Assembly: GCA_947259415.1 (NCBI GenBank)
Contig: CAMYMI010000003.1
Span: 1-64,000, forward strand
Direction: 5' to 3'
DNA length: 64,000 nt
From: an uncultured Ectothiorhodospiraceae bacterium
Lineage (GTDB): Bacteria; Pseudomonadota; Gammaproteobacteria; UBA9214
The translations under genes were made by a program, and so were the position numbers. Below the pieces are notes generated by a model. It was not told the origin of the DNA and searched no databases. It saw only the letters and a list, made by a program, of their open reading frames with translations. Shown here piece after piece: positions 1 through 8,302 of the stretch. Numbering within the stretch: the stretch's first letter is position 1; the number at the start of each line of letters is the position of its first letter.

Positions 1-576
1 ACTAGCCATAACGGTGAGAACCCCTCAGAAGATCCGATGGAATCACCCACTAAAGGCGAGCAGCAAGACGCGAATAAAACCGGGGCGAAGCGGAAGCCGT
101 CAAGGTATTCCCGTCACCTCCTTGCTGCCTATGCAAAACAGCGAAAACTCGCGAAAAACCCTGCAGAAACCGGTGCGGAGATCATAACCTTATGCCCGTT
201 AATTTCATGGACACAAGCGGGCGCCTGGACAGACATCGCCGATGATTTTGATATCCGACAGGCAGAGGATCTGTTGCCCTGCCCCGTGCGCTGCAACCAG
301 CGCACCTTCATCCTGAGTGTTAAAGGGGCCAGCATGGAGCCCCGATTTCACAATGGAGATCTTGTCTTCGTGGATCCGGACGCGATAGCTGAAAGTGGTC
401 ATTATGTCATCGTACAGTTGGAAGGCGCCGATGAAGCCACCTTCAGAGAACTGGTCATCGAAGGTGGTCATACCTACTTGAAAGCACTCAATCCGGATTG
501 GCCTGACCGCATCATCGAAATTGATGAGAATGCCAAGATCTGCGGTGTCGTGGTCTTCAAGGGTGAGATGGTCTAG
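1..576 (+). CDS. S24-family phage-type repressor (LexA/CI-like), 5' end outside window
   Basis: The C-terminal half is an S24 peptidase fold of the kind found in phage and integrative-element repressors. Numbering from the ATG at 37, the scissile Ala61-Gly62 lies in a typical TQAGAW context, and the nucleophile Ser99 lies in KGASMEP, followed by the NGDLVFVDP strand. The lysine that normally completes the Ser-Lys dyad (TVKRL in LexA, TFKKL in lambda CI) is Arg137 here, in TFREL. The frame is open from 37 back to base 1 and no helix-turn-helix is visible, so the DNA-binding domain is probably encoded upstream of the window. The first ATG at 37 may be internal. The gene precedes an excisionase-like gene and an integrase, which fits a role as the element's repressor. 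The family call is secure; whether it can self-cleave is uncertain. Confidence 0.8.
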   Translation, partial: TSHNGENPSEDPMESPTKGEQQDANKTGAKRKPSRYSRHLLAAYAKQRKLAKNPAETGAEIITLCPLISWTQAGAWTDIADDFDIRQAEDLLPCPVRCNQRTFILSVKGASMEPRFHNGDLVFVDPDAIAESGHYVIVQLEGADEATFRELVIEGGHTYLKALNPDWPDRIIEIDENAKICGVVVFKGEMV

Positions 577-626
577 CAGGTAACCCTCGCAGCACCGCGT
601 TTCGTCCTTTTATCCTTCCCATCCCT

Positions 627-648
627 GCCGGGGACATCCGTCCCCGGC
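627..648. terminator. GC-rich hairpin after the repressor gene
   Basis: A 9-bp perfect stem (GCCGGGGAC / GTCCCCGGC) with a 4-nt loop lies 50 bp past the repressor stop. No T-run follows on the plus strand, so it may be a factor-dependent terminator or a processing hairpin. The remaining bases up to 810 show no gene. Confidence 0.4.
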
Positions 649-810
649 ATGCATTCACACGTCACCGTCTTGCCGTTTTTACCGCCGTGCTAAACATTTA
701 GTCTTTGCCCTGTAATTTTGCTCAATGCTAATGTTATCAAGGACGGCGTAATTGCCTAATCCGGGCAGTTACCAGCGCCTATCTCATTGATAAATAGGCC
801 CTGATGTGAA

Positions 811-1221
811 ATGACGAAGACTGGACAGACAACACTCCCCCTTCTGCCGCGCCTGCTCAGACTGCGCGACGCCCCGCAATACCTGGGAATGGACCGTAAC
901 CGATTCAACAGCGAGGTCCGTCCCTGGCTGACGGAAATCCCTATCGGAGAACAAGGTGTTGCCTTCGACCGACTTGAACTGGATGCCTGGGTGGACGAAT
1001 ATAAGTCCCGCAACGGGCGTCCCGGTCAACTCAGAGGAGTATTGATATGGGACGCAGACGAACGGCCGGGCTCTACAAACGTGGTGGGGTCTGGCACATC
1101 GACAAGCAAGTCCGAGGTTGCCGCCTTTGCCAGAGCACTGGAGAAAGCAACCTCTCGAGGGCAGAAGAATTCCTCGCCAGGAAGGTCGAGGAAATCCGCC
1201 AACAAGCGATCTACGGAGTAA
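811..1221 (+). CDS. AlpA/excisionase-like DNA-binding protein overlapping the integrase
   Basis: The protein is 136 aa. Residues 12-60 (LPRLLRLRDAPQYLGMDRN onward, ending at DAWVDEY) have the layout of an AlpA/Xis-type winged helix-turn-helix. That fold is used by recombination directionality factors and by prophage transcription factors. The C-terminal part is low-complexity, Ser/Lys/Arg-rich and basic. The last 175 bases overlap the integrase start in another frame, so the C-terminal third may be constrained by the integrase or be genuinely dual-coding. Its position directly before the integrase fits an excisionase. The DNA-binding fold is an inference from the pattern; the reading frame is well supported. 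Confidence 0.6.
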   Translation: MTKTGQTTLPLLPRLLRLRDAPQYLGMDRNRFNSEVRPWLTEIPIGEQGVAFDRLELDAWVDEYKSRNGRPGQLRGVLIWDADERPGSTNVVGSGTSTSKSEVAAFARALEKATSRGQKNSSPGRSRKSANKRSTE

Positions 1222-2150
1222 GACCGCAGCGTACCTTCCGCCAGGCGGCTACCGAGTACCTCAGCACGTACACGGACAAAGCCACCATTGCGGAAGATGC
1301 CATGCACCTGCAGATTCTGGATCCCTATATCGGGGAACTTGCACTCGACCAGGTCCACATGGGAACACTGAGGTCTTTCATCGAAGCACGCAAGAAGGCG
1401 GGAATCAGGAATCCGGAACAGGGGGTCAAGAACCGTACGATCAACTACTCGCTGCAGGTCGTTCGCCGCATACTGTATCTGGCTGCCTACGACTGGCGTG
1501 ATCAAACGGGACTGACCTGGCTGGAGACAGCTCCAAAGATCCGTTTTCTTCCTGAAGCCGATCGGCGCAATCCGTATCCGATGTGCTGGGAAGAACAGGG
1601 TCGATTACTTCGGGAGTTGCCACCACACCTGCAACGGATGGCACTGTTCAAAGTCAACACGGGATGCCGAGAGGCAGAAGTGTGTGGCCTGCGCTGGAAA
1701 TGGGAAGTCAAGGTACCGGAATTACACACGAGTGTATTTCTGATACCCGCACAGCAGGTCAAGAATCGTGAGGAGCGCCTGGTGGTTCTGAATCGTATCG
1801 CAGGATCGGTTATCGACGAACAACGGGGACAACACCCGAAGTTCGTCTTTACCTATAAGGGACACGCGATCCGGAAGATGAACGGTAACGCCTGGCGAAA
1901 AGCACGGCAACGTGCGGGATTACCCGGGGTGCGGGTACATGATCTCAAACACACTTTCGGCCGGCGTTTACGGGCCGCAGGTGTGTCGTTTGAAGATCGG
2001 CAGGACCTGCTCGGGCACAAGTCGGGACGGATCACGACACACTATTCAGCGGCCGAATTACACAACCTGATCAAGGCCGCAAATAGCGTGACGAACAAAA
2101 AGTCCCGCAAAAGTCCCGCACTGACGATTTTGAACAGAAAGACCGGTTAG
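1047..2150 (+). CDS. Tyrosine recombinase / integrase
   Basis: This 367-aa phage-type integrase catalyses site-specific integration and excision. The N-terminal arm-binding part is followed by a core-binding SAM-like domain (about 65-165) and the catalytic domain (about 175-345). Visible catalytic positions are Arg208 (TGCREAE), His298 in the box normally HxxR, His324 in LLGHKS, and the nucleophile Tyr333 (THYS). The second active-site arginine is Lys301 here (HDLKH). The rest of the domain is intact, so this may be a subfamily trait rather than damage. The stop lies 46 bp from a truncated tRNA-Pro, the expected attachment site. The start at 1047 (ATGGGACGC) has an AGGAG 9-13 nt upstream. Confidence 0.92.
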   Translation: MGRRRTAGLYKRGGVWHIDKQVRGCRLCQSTGESNLSRAEEFLARKVEEIRQQAIYGVRPQRTFRQAATEYLSTYTDKATIAEDAMHLQILDPYIGELALDQVHMGTLRSFIEARKKAGIRNPEQGVKNRTINYSLQVVRRILYLAAYDWRDQTGLTWLETAPKIRFLPEADRRNPYPMCWEEQGRLLRELPPHLQRMALFKVNTGCREAEVCGLRWKWEVKVPELHTSVFLIPAQQVKNREERLVVLNRIAGSVIDEQRGQHPKFVFTYKGHAIRKMNGNAWRKARQRAGLPGVRVHDLKHTFGRRLRAAGVSFEDRQDLLGHKSGRITTHYSAAELHNLIKAANSVTNKKSRKSPALTILNRKTG

Positions 2151-2196
2151 AGAAGAACACTCTAACCAGCTGAGTGGTATGAGGAAAAATTGGTCG

Positions 2197-2240
2197 CCTG
2201 CACCCCATGCAGGTGCGCTACCAGGCTGCGCTACGCCCCG
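2197..2240 (-). pseudogene. 5' half of tRNA-Pro(GGG); probable element attachment junction
   Basis: Read on the minus strand from 2240, this is the first 44 nt of a tRNA-Pro: acceptor strand CGGGGCG, a D arm, and a perfect anticodon arm CCTGC-ATGGGGT-GCAGG (anticodon GGG). The expected variable loop, T arm and 3' acceptor strand do not follow. The next bases are CGACCA and then an AT-rich stretch leading to the integrase. The simplest reading is an att junction in the anticodon arm, with the missing 3' half at the other end of the element, outside the window. The CGACCA equals the normal last six bases of such a tRNA, so an internal deletion is an alternative. tRNA-Pro is expected here, downstream of merR. 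Confidence 0.7.
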
Positions 2241-2257
2241 ATTGGAACCGAACTGGG

Positions 2258-2263
2258 ATTATA
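2258..2263 (-). promoter_or_regulatory. -10 box of the tRNA-Pro promoter
   Basis: A perfect TATAAT on the minus strand lies 18-23 bp before the tRNA 5' end, between it and the end of the merR-like gene. No convincing -35 box is visible. It suggests the truncated tRNA gene is still transcribed into the element end. Confidence 0.45.
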
Positions 2264-2284
2264 TAGAACCTGCTGTGGCGCAGG

Positions 2285-2641
2285 CTAGCGCTTCAGCAAC
2301 TGCAGGACATCCTCGAGCTCGAGGCGCACCTGGTGCACGATCTGCTGGCTCTGGGTGATGTCTTCCCTGGCATCCTCGCCGGACATCTTCTGACGGGCAC
2401 CACCGATGGTAAACCCCTGTTCATACAGCAGGCTCCTGATCTGACGGATCATCAGGACGTCCTGGCGCTGGTAGTAGCGCCGGTTGCCGCGGCGTTTTAC
2501 CGGTTTGAGTTGTGGGAATTCCTGTTCCCAGTAGCGCAATACATGTGGCTTGACACCACAGAGTTCGCTGACCTCGCCGATAGTGAAATAGCGCTTTCCG
2601 GGTATGGCAGGAAGCTCGTCGTTATGGCTCGCTTCCAGCAT
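2285..2641 (-). CDS. MerR-family transcriptional regulator
   Basis: The 118-aa protein has an N-terminal MerR winged helix ([20 protein letters not shown], then [10 protein letters not shown] and RRYYQRQDV) at about residues 18-75. It is followed by a second helix pair and a C-terminal helix that could dimerise. No cysteines form an obvious metal site. Its targets are unknown. This is the small MerR-like protein regularly found after ihfA in gammaproteobacteria. Its start overlaps the ihfA end by 20 bp, which suggests coupled translation as the last protein gene of the thrS-pheST-ihfA operon. Confidence 0.9.
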   Translation of the reverse strand: MLEASHNDELPAIPGKRYFTIGEVSELCGVKPHVLRYWEQEFPQLKPVKRRGNRRYYQRQDVLMIRQIRSLLYEQGFTIGGARQKMSGEDAREDITQSQQIVHQVRLELEDVLQLLKR

Positions 2642-2921
2642 AGGCCTCTACCTTGGCTTTGAGTTTCTGACCGGACCTGAAGGTGACAACGCGGCGAGCC
2701 GAGATCGGGATCTCTTCGCCGGTTTTTGGATTGCGTCCCGGGCGTTCATTCTTTTCGCGCAGATCGAAGTTGCCAAAACCCGAGAGTTTCACCTGGCGGC
2801 CGTTCTCCAGCGCCACACGGATCTCCTCGAAGAACAACTCCACCAGCTCTTTGGCCTCACGCTTATTCAGCCCAAGCTCATCAAATAGTTTTTCCGCCAT
2901 ATCGGCTTTTGTAAGTGCCAT
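2622..2921 (-). CDS. ihfA: Integration host factor alpha subunit
   Basis: At 99 aa this is the usual IHF-alpha length. It contains the HU/IHF beta-arm signature [20 protein letters not shown]. The start [20 protein letters not shown] is diagnostic of the alpha subunit. IHF heterodimers bend DNA in the minor groove and assist site-specific recombination, transcription and replication. The gene lies 5 bp after pheT, as in many gammaproteobacteria. The beta partner is in this window at 53289-53600. Confidence 0.97.
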   Translation of the reverse strand: MALTKADMAEKLFDELGLNKREAKELVELFFEEIRVALENGRQVKLSGFGNFDLREKNERPGRNPKTGEEIPISARRVVTFRSGQKLKAKVEAYAGSEP

Positions 2922-2926
2922 GGTTT

Positions 2927-5311
2927 TTACTCTCTCAGTGTTGCCTGAAATCTCCCCCTGAGACTTTCGATCACCCCAGTGACTACAGCCTCGACCTCTT
3001 CATCTGTAAGTGTGCGTGAAGAATCCTGTAGAATCAAGCCAAAAGCGACGCTTTTTCGCCCAGTTTCTACTCCTTTCCCCTGGTAAATATCGAATATCAC
3101 CACTTCCCTGAGTAGGCCACCCGCCGCCTCGCTGATCGTCGATTGCAGCGCTTCCGCCTGGACAGCGGCATCCACTACCACCGCGAGGTCCCGCCGGATC
3201 GAGGGATAACGGGAGATTTCCCGGAAACGCACCAGGTCGCCGTGCCTGATCGGGGCGTATTCCAGCTCGAACAGAAAGCTCTCCGGGTCCAGATCAAACT
3301 GGTTGGCGATGGATGGGTGGACCTTACCCAGCCACCCGATGTCAACCCCTGCCCGCCTGATCAGGGCCGACTGCCCCGGGTGCAGCGCGGGATGAGCGGC
3401 CGCCACAAACTGACAGGCCATTGTTTGTCCTGACAAGGACAGGATGGCCTCCACATCACGTCGCAGGTCATAGAAATCGACCGGGCCCGTACGGGCCTCG
3501 GCATCCCAGTGTTCCGGCTCACGCGCACCAACACATACTCCACTAATGACGTGATCCTGACGGGTTTTATTCCCCTGTGAGTAGAATCTGAGCCCGTGCT
3601 CGAACAGGCGCAGGCGGCTTTGCTGCCGGTTCAGATTGTAGATCACCGCCTTCACCAGGCCGGGCCAGAGGCTGGTACGCATCTGCGACATTTCTGATGA
3701 AATCGGGTTGGCCAGCGGGATCGGCTTCATGACGGGATTCAGGAGCGCCTGTAAATCCGGGTCGACAAAACTGTAGGTAATCGCCTCCTGGTAACCGCGC
3801 GCAACCAGCAGGTCTGAGATGGTGTCGATGGATACCTCGGTTTCCGGTGCCGGCTGTATATCCAGCGCCCCGCTCAATGGCTGCGAGGGCAGTTTGTCGT
3901 AACCGTAGACACGACCGACCTCCTCAATCAGGTCAGCCTCGAGCGCGATATCAAAGCGAAAGGAAGGTGGAATAACCTGCCAGCCATCGCCCTGCACAGT
4001 CACCTGCATGCCGAGCCGTTCGAGGATATCAGTGACCTCTTCCGGTTCAGGCAGCATGCCCAGCACCCGCTGAATGCGGTCCTTTCTCAGACTGATCTGC
4101 GGGTAATGCGGCAGGTGTTCCGCAGAGACGACCTCGGCTACCGGCCCGGCCTGGCCACCCACGATATCCAGCAGCAGCTGCGTCGCCCGCTGCAATGCAC
4201 GCCATTGCAGCTGCGGGTCTACGCCACGCTCGAAGCGATGAGACGAATCGGTGTGCATTGCATATTTGCGTGCGCGTCCGGCAATCACCTCGGGGGAGAA
4301 ATAGGCGCATTCCAGGAAGAGATCGGTTGTATCTGCCTGGACACCTGAATTGATACCGCCCATCACCCCCGCAATGGCCAGCGGCTTGACGTGATCGGCG
4401 ATGACCAGCGTTTCGCTGTCGAGTGTGAGTTCGCGCTCGTCCAGCAGGGTCAACTGCTCATCCCTTTCGGCGTAGCGCACCCGGATGCCACCGTCGAGTT
4501 GCGCCAGGTCAAAGGCATGCATCGGCTGTCCCAGTTCCAGCAGCACGTAATTGGTGACATCCACCACCGGGTCGATACTGCGCAAGCCGCCGCGGCGCAG
4601 GCGTTCCTTCATCCACAAGGGTGTAGCGACCTTCAGGTCGATGCCGCGGATGATGCGACCCAGGTAGCGAGGACAGGCCTGCGGGGCCTTGACAGTGATA
4701 TCCAGGCAGTCGGTCACTGTCCCCGGGATATCCTCGACCACCAGCTGATTCACCGGGCTGCGCGTCAGGGTACCGACCTCGCGGGCAATACCCTCAACAC
4801 CGAGACAATCGCCGCGGTTCGGGGTCAGGTCGATTTCGATCAGGGTGTCATCGAGGCCGAGCAGCGCTTGCAGATCCTGCCCGGCAACGCTATCAGCCGG
4901 CAGTTCCATCAATCCCTGGTGATCGTCACTCAGCCCGAGTTCGCGCGCCGAACACAGCATGCCGCATGACTCCACCCCGCGCAGCCTGGATTTGCTGATC
5001 CTGAAATCACCCGGGAGGCGCGCACCGACCAGGGCCAGCGGGTACTTGCCCCCGGCACGCACATTCGGTGCCCCGCAGACGATCTGCAGCGGCTCGGCCT
5101 GCCCGGCCTCCACCTGGCACACCCGCAGCTTGTCGGCATCGGGATGCGTCTCGACCGCCAGCACCTCGCCCACGACCAGCCCTTTCAGACCGGCCGCAAC
5201 GGGTTCCACCGAGTCCACCTCCAGACCGGCCATGGTCAACTGCTCCACCAGGCCCCCGGTCAAGACCGGCGGATCAACCCATTCGCGCAACCATTTCTCG
5301 CTAAATTTCAT
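2927..5311 (-). CDS. pheT: Phenylalanyl-tRNA synthetase beta subunit
   Basis: This is the beta chain of the heterotetrameric enzyme that charges tRNA-Phe. At 794 aa it has family length. An N-terminal EMAP/OB tRNA-binding domain (about 40-150; [21 protein letters not shown]) is followed by the B3/B4 editing domain, B5 (about 400-475), the catalytic-like core, and the C-terminal ferredoxin-like anticodon-binding domain (about 700-794; [14 protein letters not shown]). It follows pheS after a gap that holds a repeat element, which is unusual because pheS and pheT are normally nearly contiguous. Confidence 0.98.
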   Translation of the reverse strand: MKFSEKWLREWVDPPVLTGGLVEQLTMAGLEVDSVEPVAAGLKGLVVGEVLAVETHPDADKLRVCQVEAGQAEPLQIVCGAPNVRAGGKYPLALVGARLPGDFRISKSRLRGVESCGMLCSARELGLSDDHQGLMELPADSVAGQDLQALLGLDDTLIEIDLTPNRGDCLGVEGIAREVGTLTRSPVNQLVVEDIPGTVTDCLDITVKAPQACPRYLGRIIRGIDLKVATPLWMKERLRRGGLRSIDPVVDVTNYVLLELGQPMHAFDLAQLDGGIRVRYAERDEQLTLLDERELTLDSETLVIADHVKPLAIAGVMGGINSGVQADTTDLFLECAYFSPEVIAGRARKYAMHTDSSHRFERGVDPQLQWRALQRATQLLLDIVGGQAGPVAEVVSAEHLPHYPQISLRKDRIQRVLGMLPEPEEVTDILERLGMQVTVQGDGWQVIPPSFRFDIALEADLIEEVGRVYGYDKLPSQPLSGALDIQPAPETEVSIDTISDLLVARGYQEAITYSFVDPDLQALLNPVMKPIPLANPISSEMSQMRTSLWPGLVKAVIYNLNRQQSRLRLFEHGLRFYSQGNKTRQDHVISGVCVGAREPEHWDAEARTGPVDFYDLRRDVEAILSLSGQTMACQFVAAAHPALHPGQSALIRRAGVDIGWLGKVHPSIANQFDLDPESFLFELEYAPIRHGDLVRFREISRYPSIRRDLAVVVDAAVQAEALQSTISEAAGGLLREVVIFDIYQGKGVETGRKSVAFGLILQDSSRTLTDEEVEAVVTGVIESLRGRFQATLRE

Positions 5312-5371
5312 ATATTACTATTAGTTATATACTTAGTTTAAAGCAATTTATAAATAAAATTTTTCTCGAAC

Positions 5372-5551
5372 TCACCGCAGAGGCGCCGAAGGCGCAAAGA
5401 AAGAACTATTCCCTCTCCCTTTGGGAGAGGGAAAGGGAGAGGGGATAAATCAGGTTTTGCCTAATAGATCCCCTCTCCCCGACCCTCCCCCTGAGGGGGA
5501 GGGAGATTACTTAATATAAATTTCTCTGCGTTCTCTGTATCTCCGCGGTGA
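5372..5551. repeat. MITE-like repeat (CACCGCAGAG ends) between pheS and pheT
   Basis: The left end CACCGCAGAGGCGCC and the right end, whose complement reads CACCGCGGAGATACAG, are imperfect terminal inverted repeats. They match the element at 61508-61653. The interior holds nested CCCTCTCCC / GGGAGAGGG stem-loops. The whole insertion separates pheS from pheT in one operon. The flanking bases down to 5312 are AT-rich with no other feature. Confidence 0.7.
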
Positions 5552-5560
5552 TAACGGTTT

Positions 5561-6640
<1,080 letters not shown>

Positions 6641-6649
6641 TCATTTTAA

Positions 6650-6682
6650 CCCCCTCTCCCTCCGGGAGAGGGATGGGGAAAG
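6650..6682. repeat. CCCTCTCCC-type stem-loop
   Basis: A short palindromic motif of the CCCTCTCCC / GGGAGAGGG kind lies between pheS and the DUF559 gene. It is the same class as the inserts at 5410-5510, 7016-7055, 14020-14040, 15520-15556 and 50330-50465. Confidence 0.55.
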
Positions 6683-6687
6683 GGATT

Positions 6688-7011
6688 TTATTGCAACTGA
6701 GACCGAATTGTTTCAAGTACCGCCTGCGTATCGCGCAGGATGTCATGATTCCAGAAGCACAACACTCGATTATCCAGTGATTCGAGATACTCCACCCCGG
6801 CGTGGTCATCGCTCTCCTGTTCCAGGTGTTGGCAGCCATCGGCCTCGACGATCAAACGTTTTTCGAGACAGATAAAATCGACAATATAAGGCTCGATAAC
6901 ATACTGGCGCCTGAATTTGTAACCGGCCATACGGTGTGCATGTAAACATTTCCAGAGAGTCCGTTCCGCATCGGTGGAGTTCCTGCGTAGCTTCCTTGCC
7001 AGCACCTTCAT
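6688..7011 (-). CDS. DUF559 endonuclease-like protein
   Basis: The 107-aa protein begins MKVLARKLRRNSTDAERTLW, typical of the DUF559 family, which has a Vsr/restriction-endonuclease-like fold. The candidate catalytic core is Asp45 in YIVDFICLEK and Glu56/Asp58 in LIVEADG. The C-terminal part (RVLCFWNHDILRD) also fits. The length is normal for a stand-alone member. The physiological role of the family is not established. It lies inside the translation operon between rplT and pheS, bracketed by GGGAGAGGG-type repeats, so it looks like an acquired insertion. Confidence 0.82.
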   Translation of the reverse strand: MKVLARKLRRNSTDAERTLWKCLHAHRMAGYKFRRQYVIEPYIVDFICLEKRLIVEADGCQHLEQESDDHAGVEYLESLDNRVLCFWNHDILRDTQAVLETIRSQLQ

Positions 7012-7015
7012 CTGA

Positions 7016-7055
7016 TCCCCTCTCCCTGACCCTCTCCCTAAGGGAGAGGGAATGG
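7016..7055. repeat. CCCTCTCCC-type stem-loop upstream of DUF559
   Basis: A second copy of the GGGAGAGGG palindromic motif lies directly before the DUF559 start. With the copy at 6650-6682 it brackets that gene. Confidence 0.55.
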
Positions 7056-7082
7056 TGGTCCCGGTCGCACGCGGTCAAACTG

Positions 7083-7118
7083 AATAAAAAAGGGGAAAGA
7101 CTCGCGTCCTTCCCCTTT
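7083..7118 (-). terminator. Rho-independent terminator after rplT
   Basis: On the minus strand, AAAGGGGAA, GGACGCGAGTC and TTTCCCCTTT form a hairpin of about 12 bp, followed at once by a T-rich run. It lies 25 bp after the rplT stop. It should end or attenuate the thrS-infC-rpmI-rplT message before DUF559 and pheST. Confidence 0.8.
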
Positions 7119-7142
7119 CTGGCCGCCATCTGCAGGCGGGGC

Positions 7143-7502
7143 TTATGCAGACAGTCCGGCCTTGGCCTTTTCTGCCAGCGCACTAAAACCTGCCGCGTCA
7201 TAGACCGCCAGATCGGCAAGCACCTTCCTGTCGATCTCGATATTTGCCTTGTTCAGGCCATCGATCATGCGGCTGTAGGAGAGACCGTTCTCGCGTGCCG
7301 CCGCGTTGATGCGGGCGATCCACAGAGCCCTGAACTGGCGTTTGCGCTGACGACGGTCACGGTAGGCATACTGCCCCGCCTTGATAACAGCCTGCTTGGC
7401 AACACGGAAGACCTTGCGACGTGCACCGTAATAACCCTTGGCCTTGCCGAGCACCTTCTTGTGGCCGGCGCGGGCGTTGACACCACGTTTTACTCTAGAC
7501 AT
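7143..7502 (-). CDS. rplT: 50S ribosomal protein L20
   Basis: At 119 aa this is canonical L20 ([40 protein letters not shown]). It binds 23S rRNA and is needed for early assembly of the large subunit. In E. coli L20 also represses rpmI-rplT translation; whether that holds here cannot be read from the leader. It follows rpmI by 26 bp. Confidence 0.98.
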   Translation of the reverse strand: MSRVKRGVNARAGHKKVLGKAKGYYGARRKVFRVAKQAVIKAGQYAYRDRRQRKRQFRALWIARINAAARENGLSYSRMIDGLNKANIEIDRKVLADLAVYDAAGFSALAEKAKAGLSA

Positions 7503-7528
7503 TGCTAGTACTCCTGAAAATACCTGAT

Positions 7529-7726
7529 TCAGCTGAAAGGCAGCATGCGCCGTACAGTGGCGACATCCGCCTCGTGCACCTGCGCCGGTGAAACCAGCTG
7601 GCGCTTACGCTTGCTGCTCTTCTTCGTCAGTATATGACGGTGATGCGACTGACCGCGCTTGAAACCGCCGGAGGCGGACTTCTTGAAACGCTTTGCCGCA
7701 CCGCGATTGGTCTTTAACTTTGGCAT
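7529..7726 (-). CDS. rpmI: 50S ribosomal protein L35
   Basis: Starting at the ATG at 7724-7726 gives [20 protein letters not shown] and the usual 65 aa. An AGAGAAGG stretch lies upstream. A longer reading from 7771 would add 15 residues unlike any L35. It is a small, highly basic large-subunit protein between infC and rplT. Confidence 0.97.
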   Translation of the reverse strand: MPKLKTNRGAAKRFKKSASGGFKRGQSHHRHILTKKSSKRKRQLVSPAQVHEADVATVRRMLPFS

Positions 7727-7774
7727 TGCTCTAACCTTCTCTGAAAATATTAATCTGTCACGACTGCCCAATCA

Positions 7775-8299
7775 CTATTTGTGCTTTTTGGGCGCCAGCA
7801 CCATAACCATCAAACGTCCTTCCATCCTGGGTTCCTGTTCTACGGTCCCGTATTCCTCCAGGTCGGCCTTGACCCGCTGCAGCAACTCCATGCCCAGTTC
7901 CTGGTGGGCCATTTCCCTGCCCCGGAAACGCAGGGTCACCTTCACCCGGTCACCCTCCTCCAGGAACTCGATCAACTTGCGCAGCTTGATCTTGTAATCG
8001 CCAATATCAGTACCGGGCCGGAACTTGATTTCCTTGACCTGGATCTGCTTCTGTTTCTTTTTGGCCTGCTGCAGCTTCTTGTTTTCCTCAAACCGGAACT
8101 TGCCGTAATCCATTATCCGGCAAACGGGTGGCTCCGCGTTTGGCGCTATCTCGACAAGATCGAGACTCGCTTCGCTGGCAGCCTGGCCGGCCTCCTCCAG
8201 GGAGAGAATACCCAGCTGCTCACCATCCTGATTTATTACCCGTACTTCGGGTGCAACAATATTATCGTTTATGCGATGTTGCAGTTTTTTTGCAGCGAT
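7775..8299 (-). CDS. infC: Translation initiation factor IF-3, AUC start
   Basis: IF-3 binds the 30S subunit, keeps it dissociated and checks the start codon. The coding frame runs past the internal ATG at 8113 and keeps encoding typical IF-3 sequence ([19 protein letters not shown], then [20 protein letters not shown]). No ATG, GTG or TTG lies at the expected N terminus. An ATC at 8297-8299 is preceded by GGAGGA with 7-nt spacing and gives 174 aa. Rare AUU/AUC starts are the rule for infC, because IF-3 rejects them and so represses its own synthesis. The Shine-Dalgarno sequence overlaps the thrS stop codon, so the two genes are tightly coupled. Confidence 0.95.
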   Translation of the reverse strand: MAAKKLQHRINDNIVAPEVRVINQDGEQLGILSLEEAGQAASEASLDLVEIAPNAEPPVCRIMDYGKFRFEENKKLQQAKKKQKQIQVKEIKFRPGTDIGDYKIKLRKLIEFLEEGDRVKVTLRFRGREMAHQELGMELLQRVKADLEEYGTVEQEPRMEGRLMVMVLAPKKHK

Positions 8300-8302
8300 G
8301 CT

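Noticed and set aside
2158-2176. D-arm-like CTCAGCTGGTTAGAG on the minus strand next to the integrase stop
   Set aside because: It has no matching acceptor, anticodon or T arm, so a second tRNA cannot be supported.
5410-5500. CCCTCTCCC/GGGAGAGGG hairpins as terminators
   Set aside because: They recur in both orientations, in repeats and between genes of one operon, without consistent T-runs. They look like repeat units.
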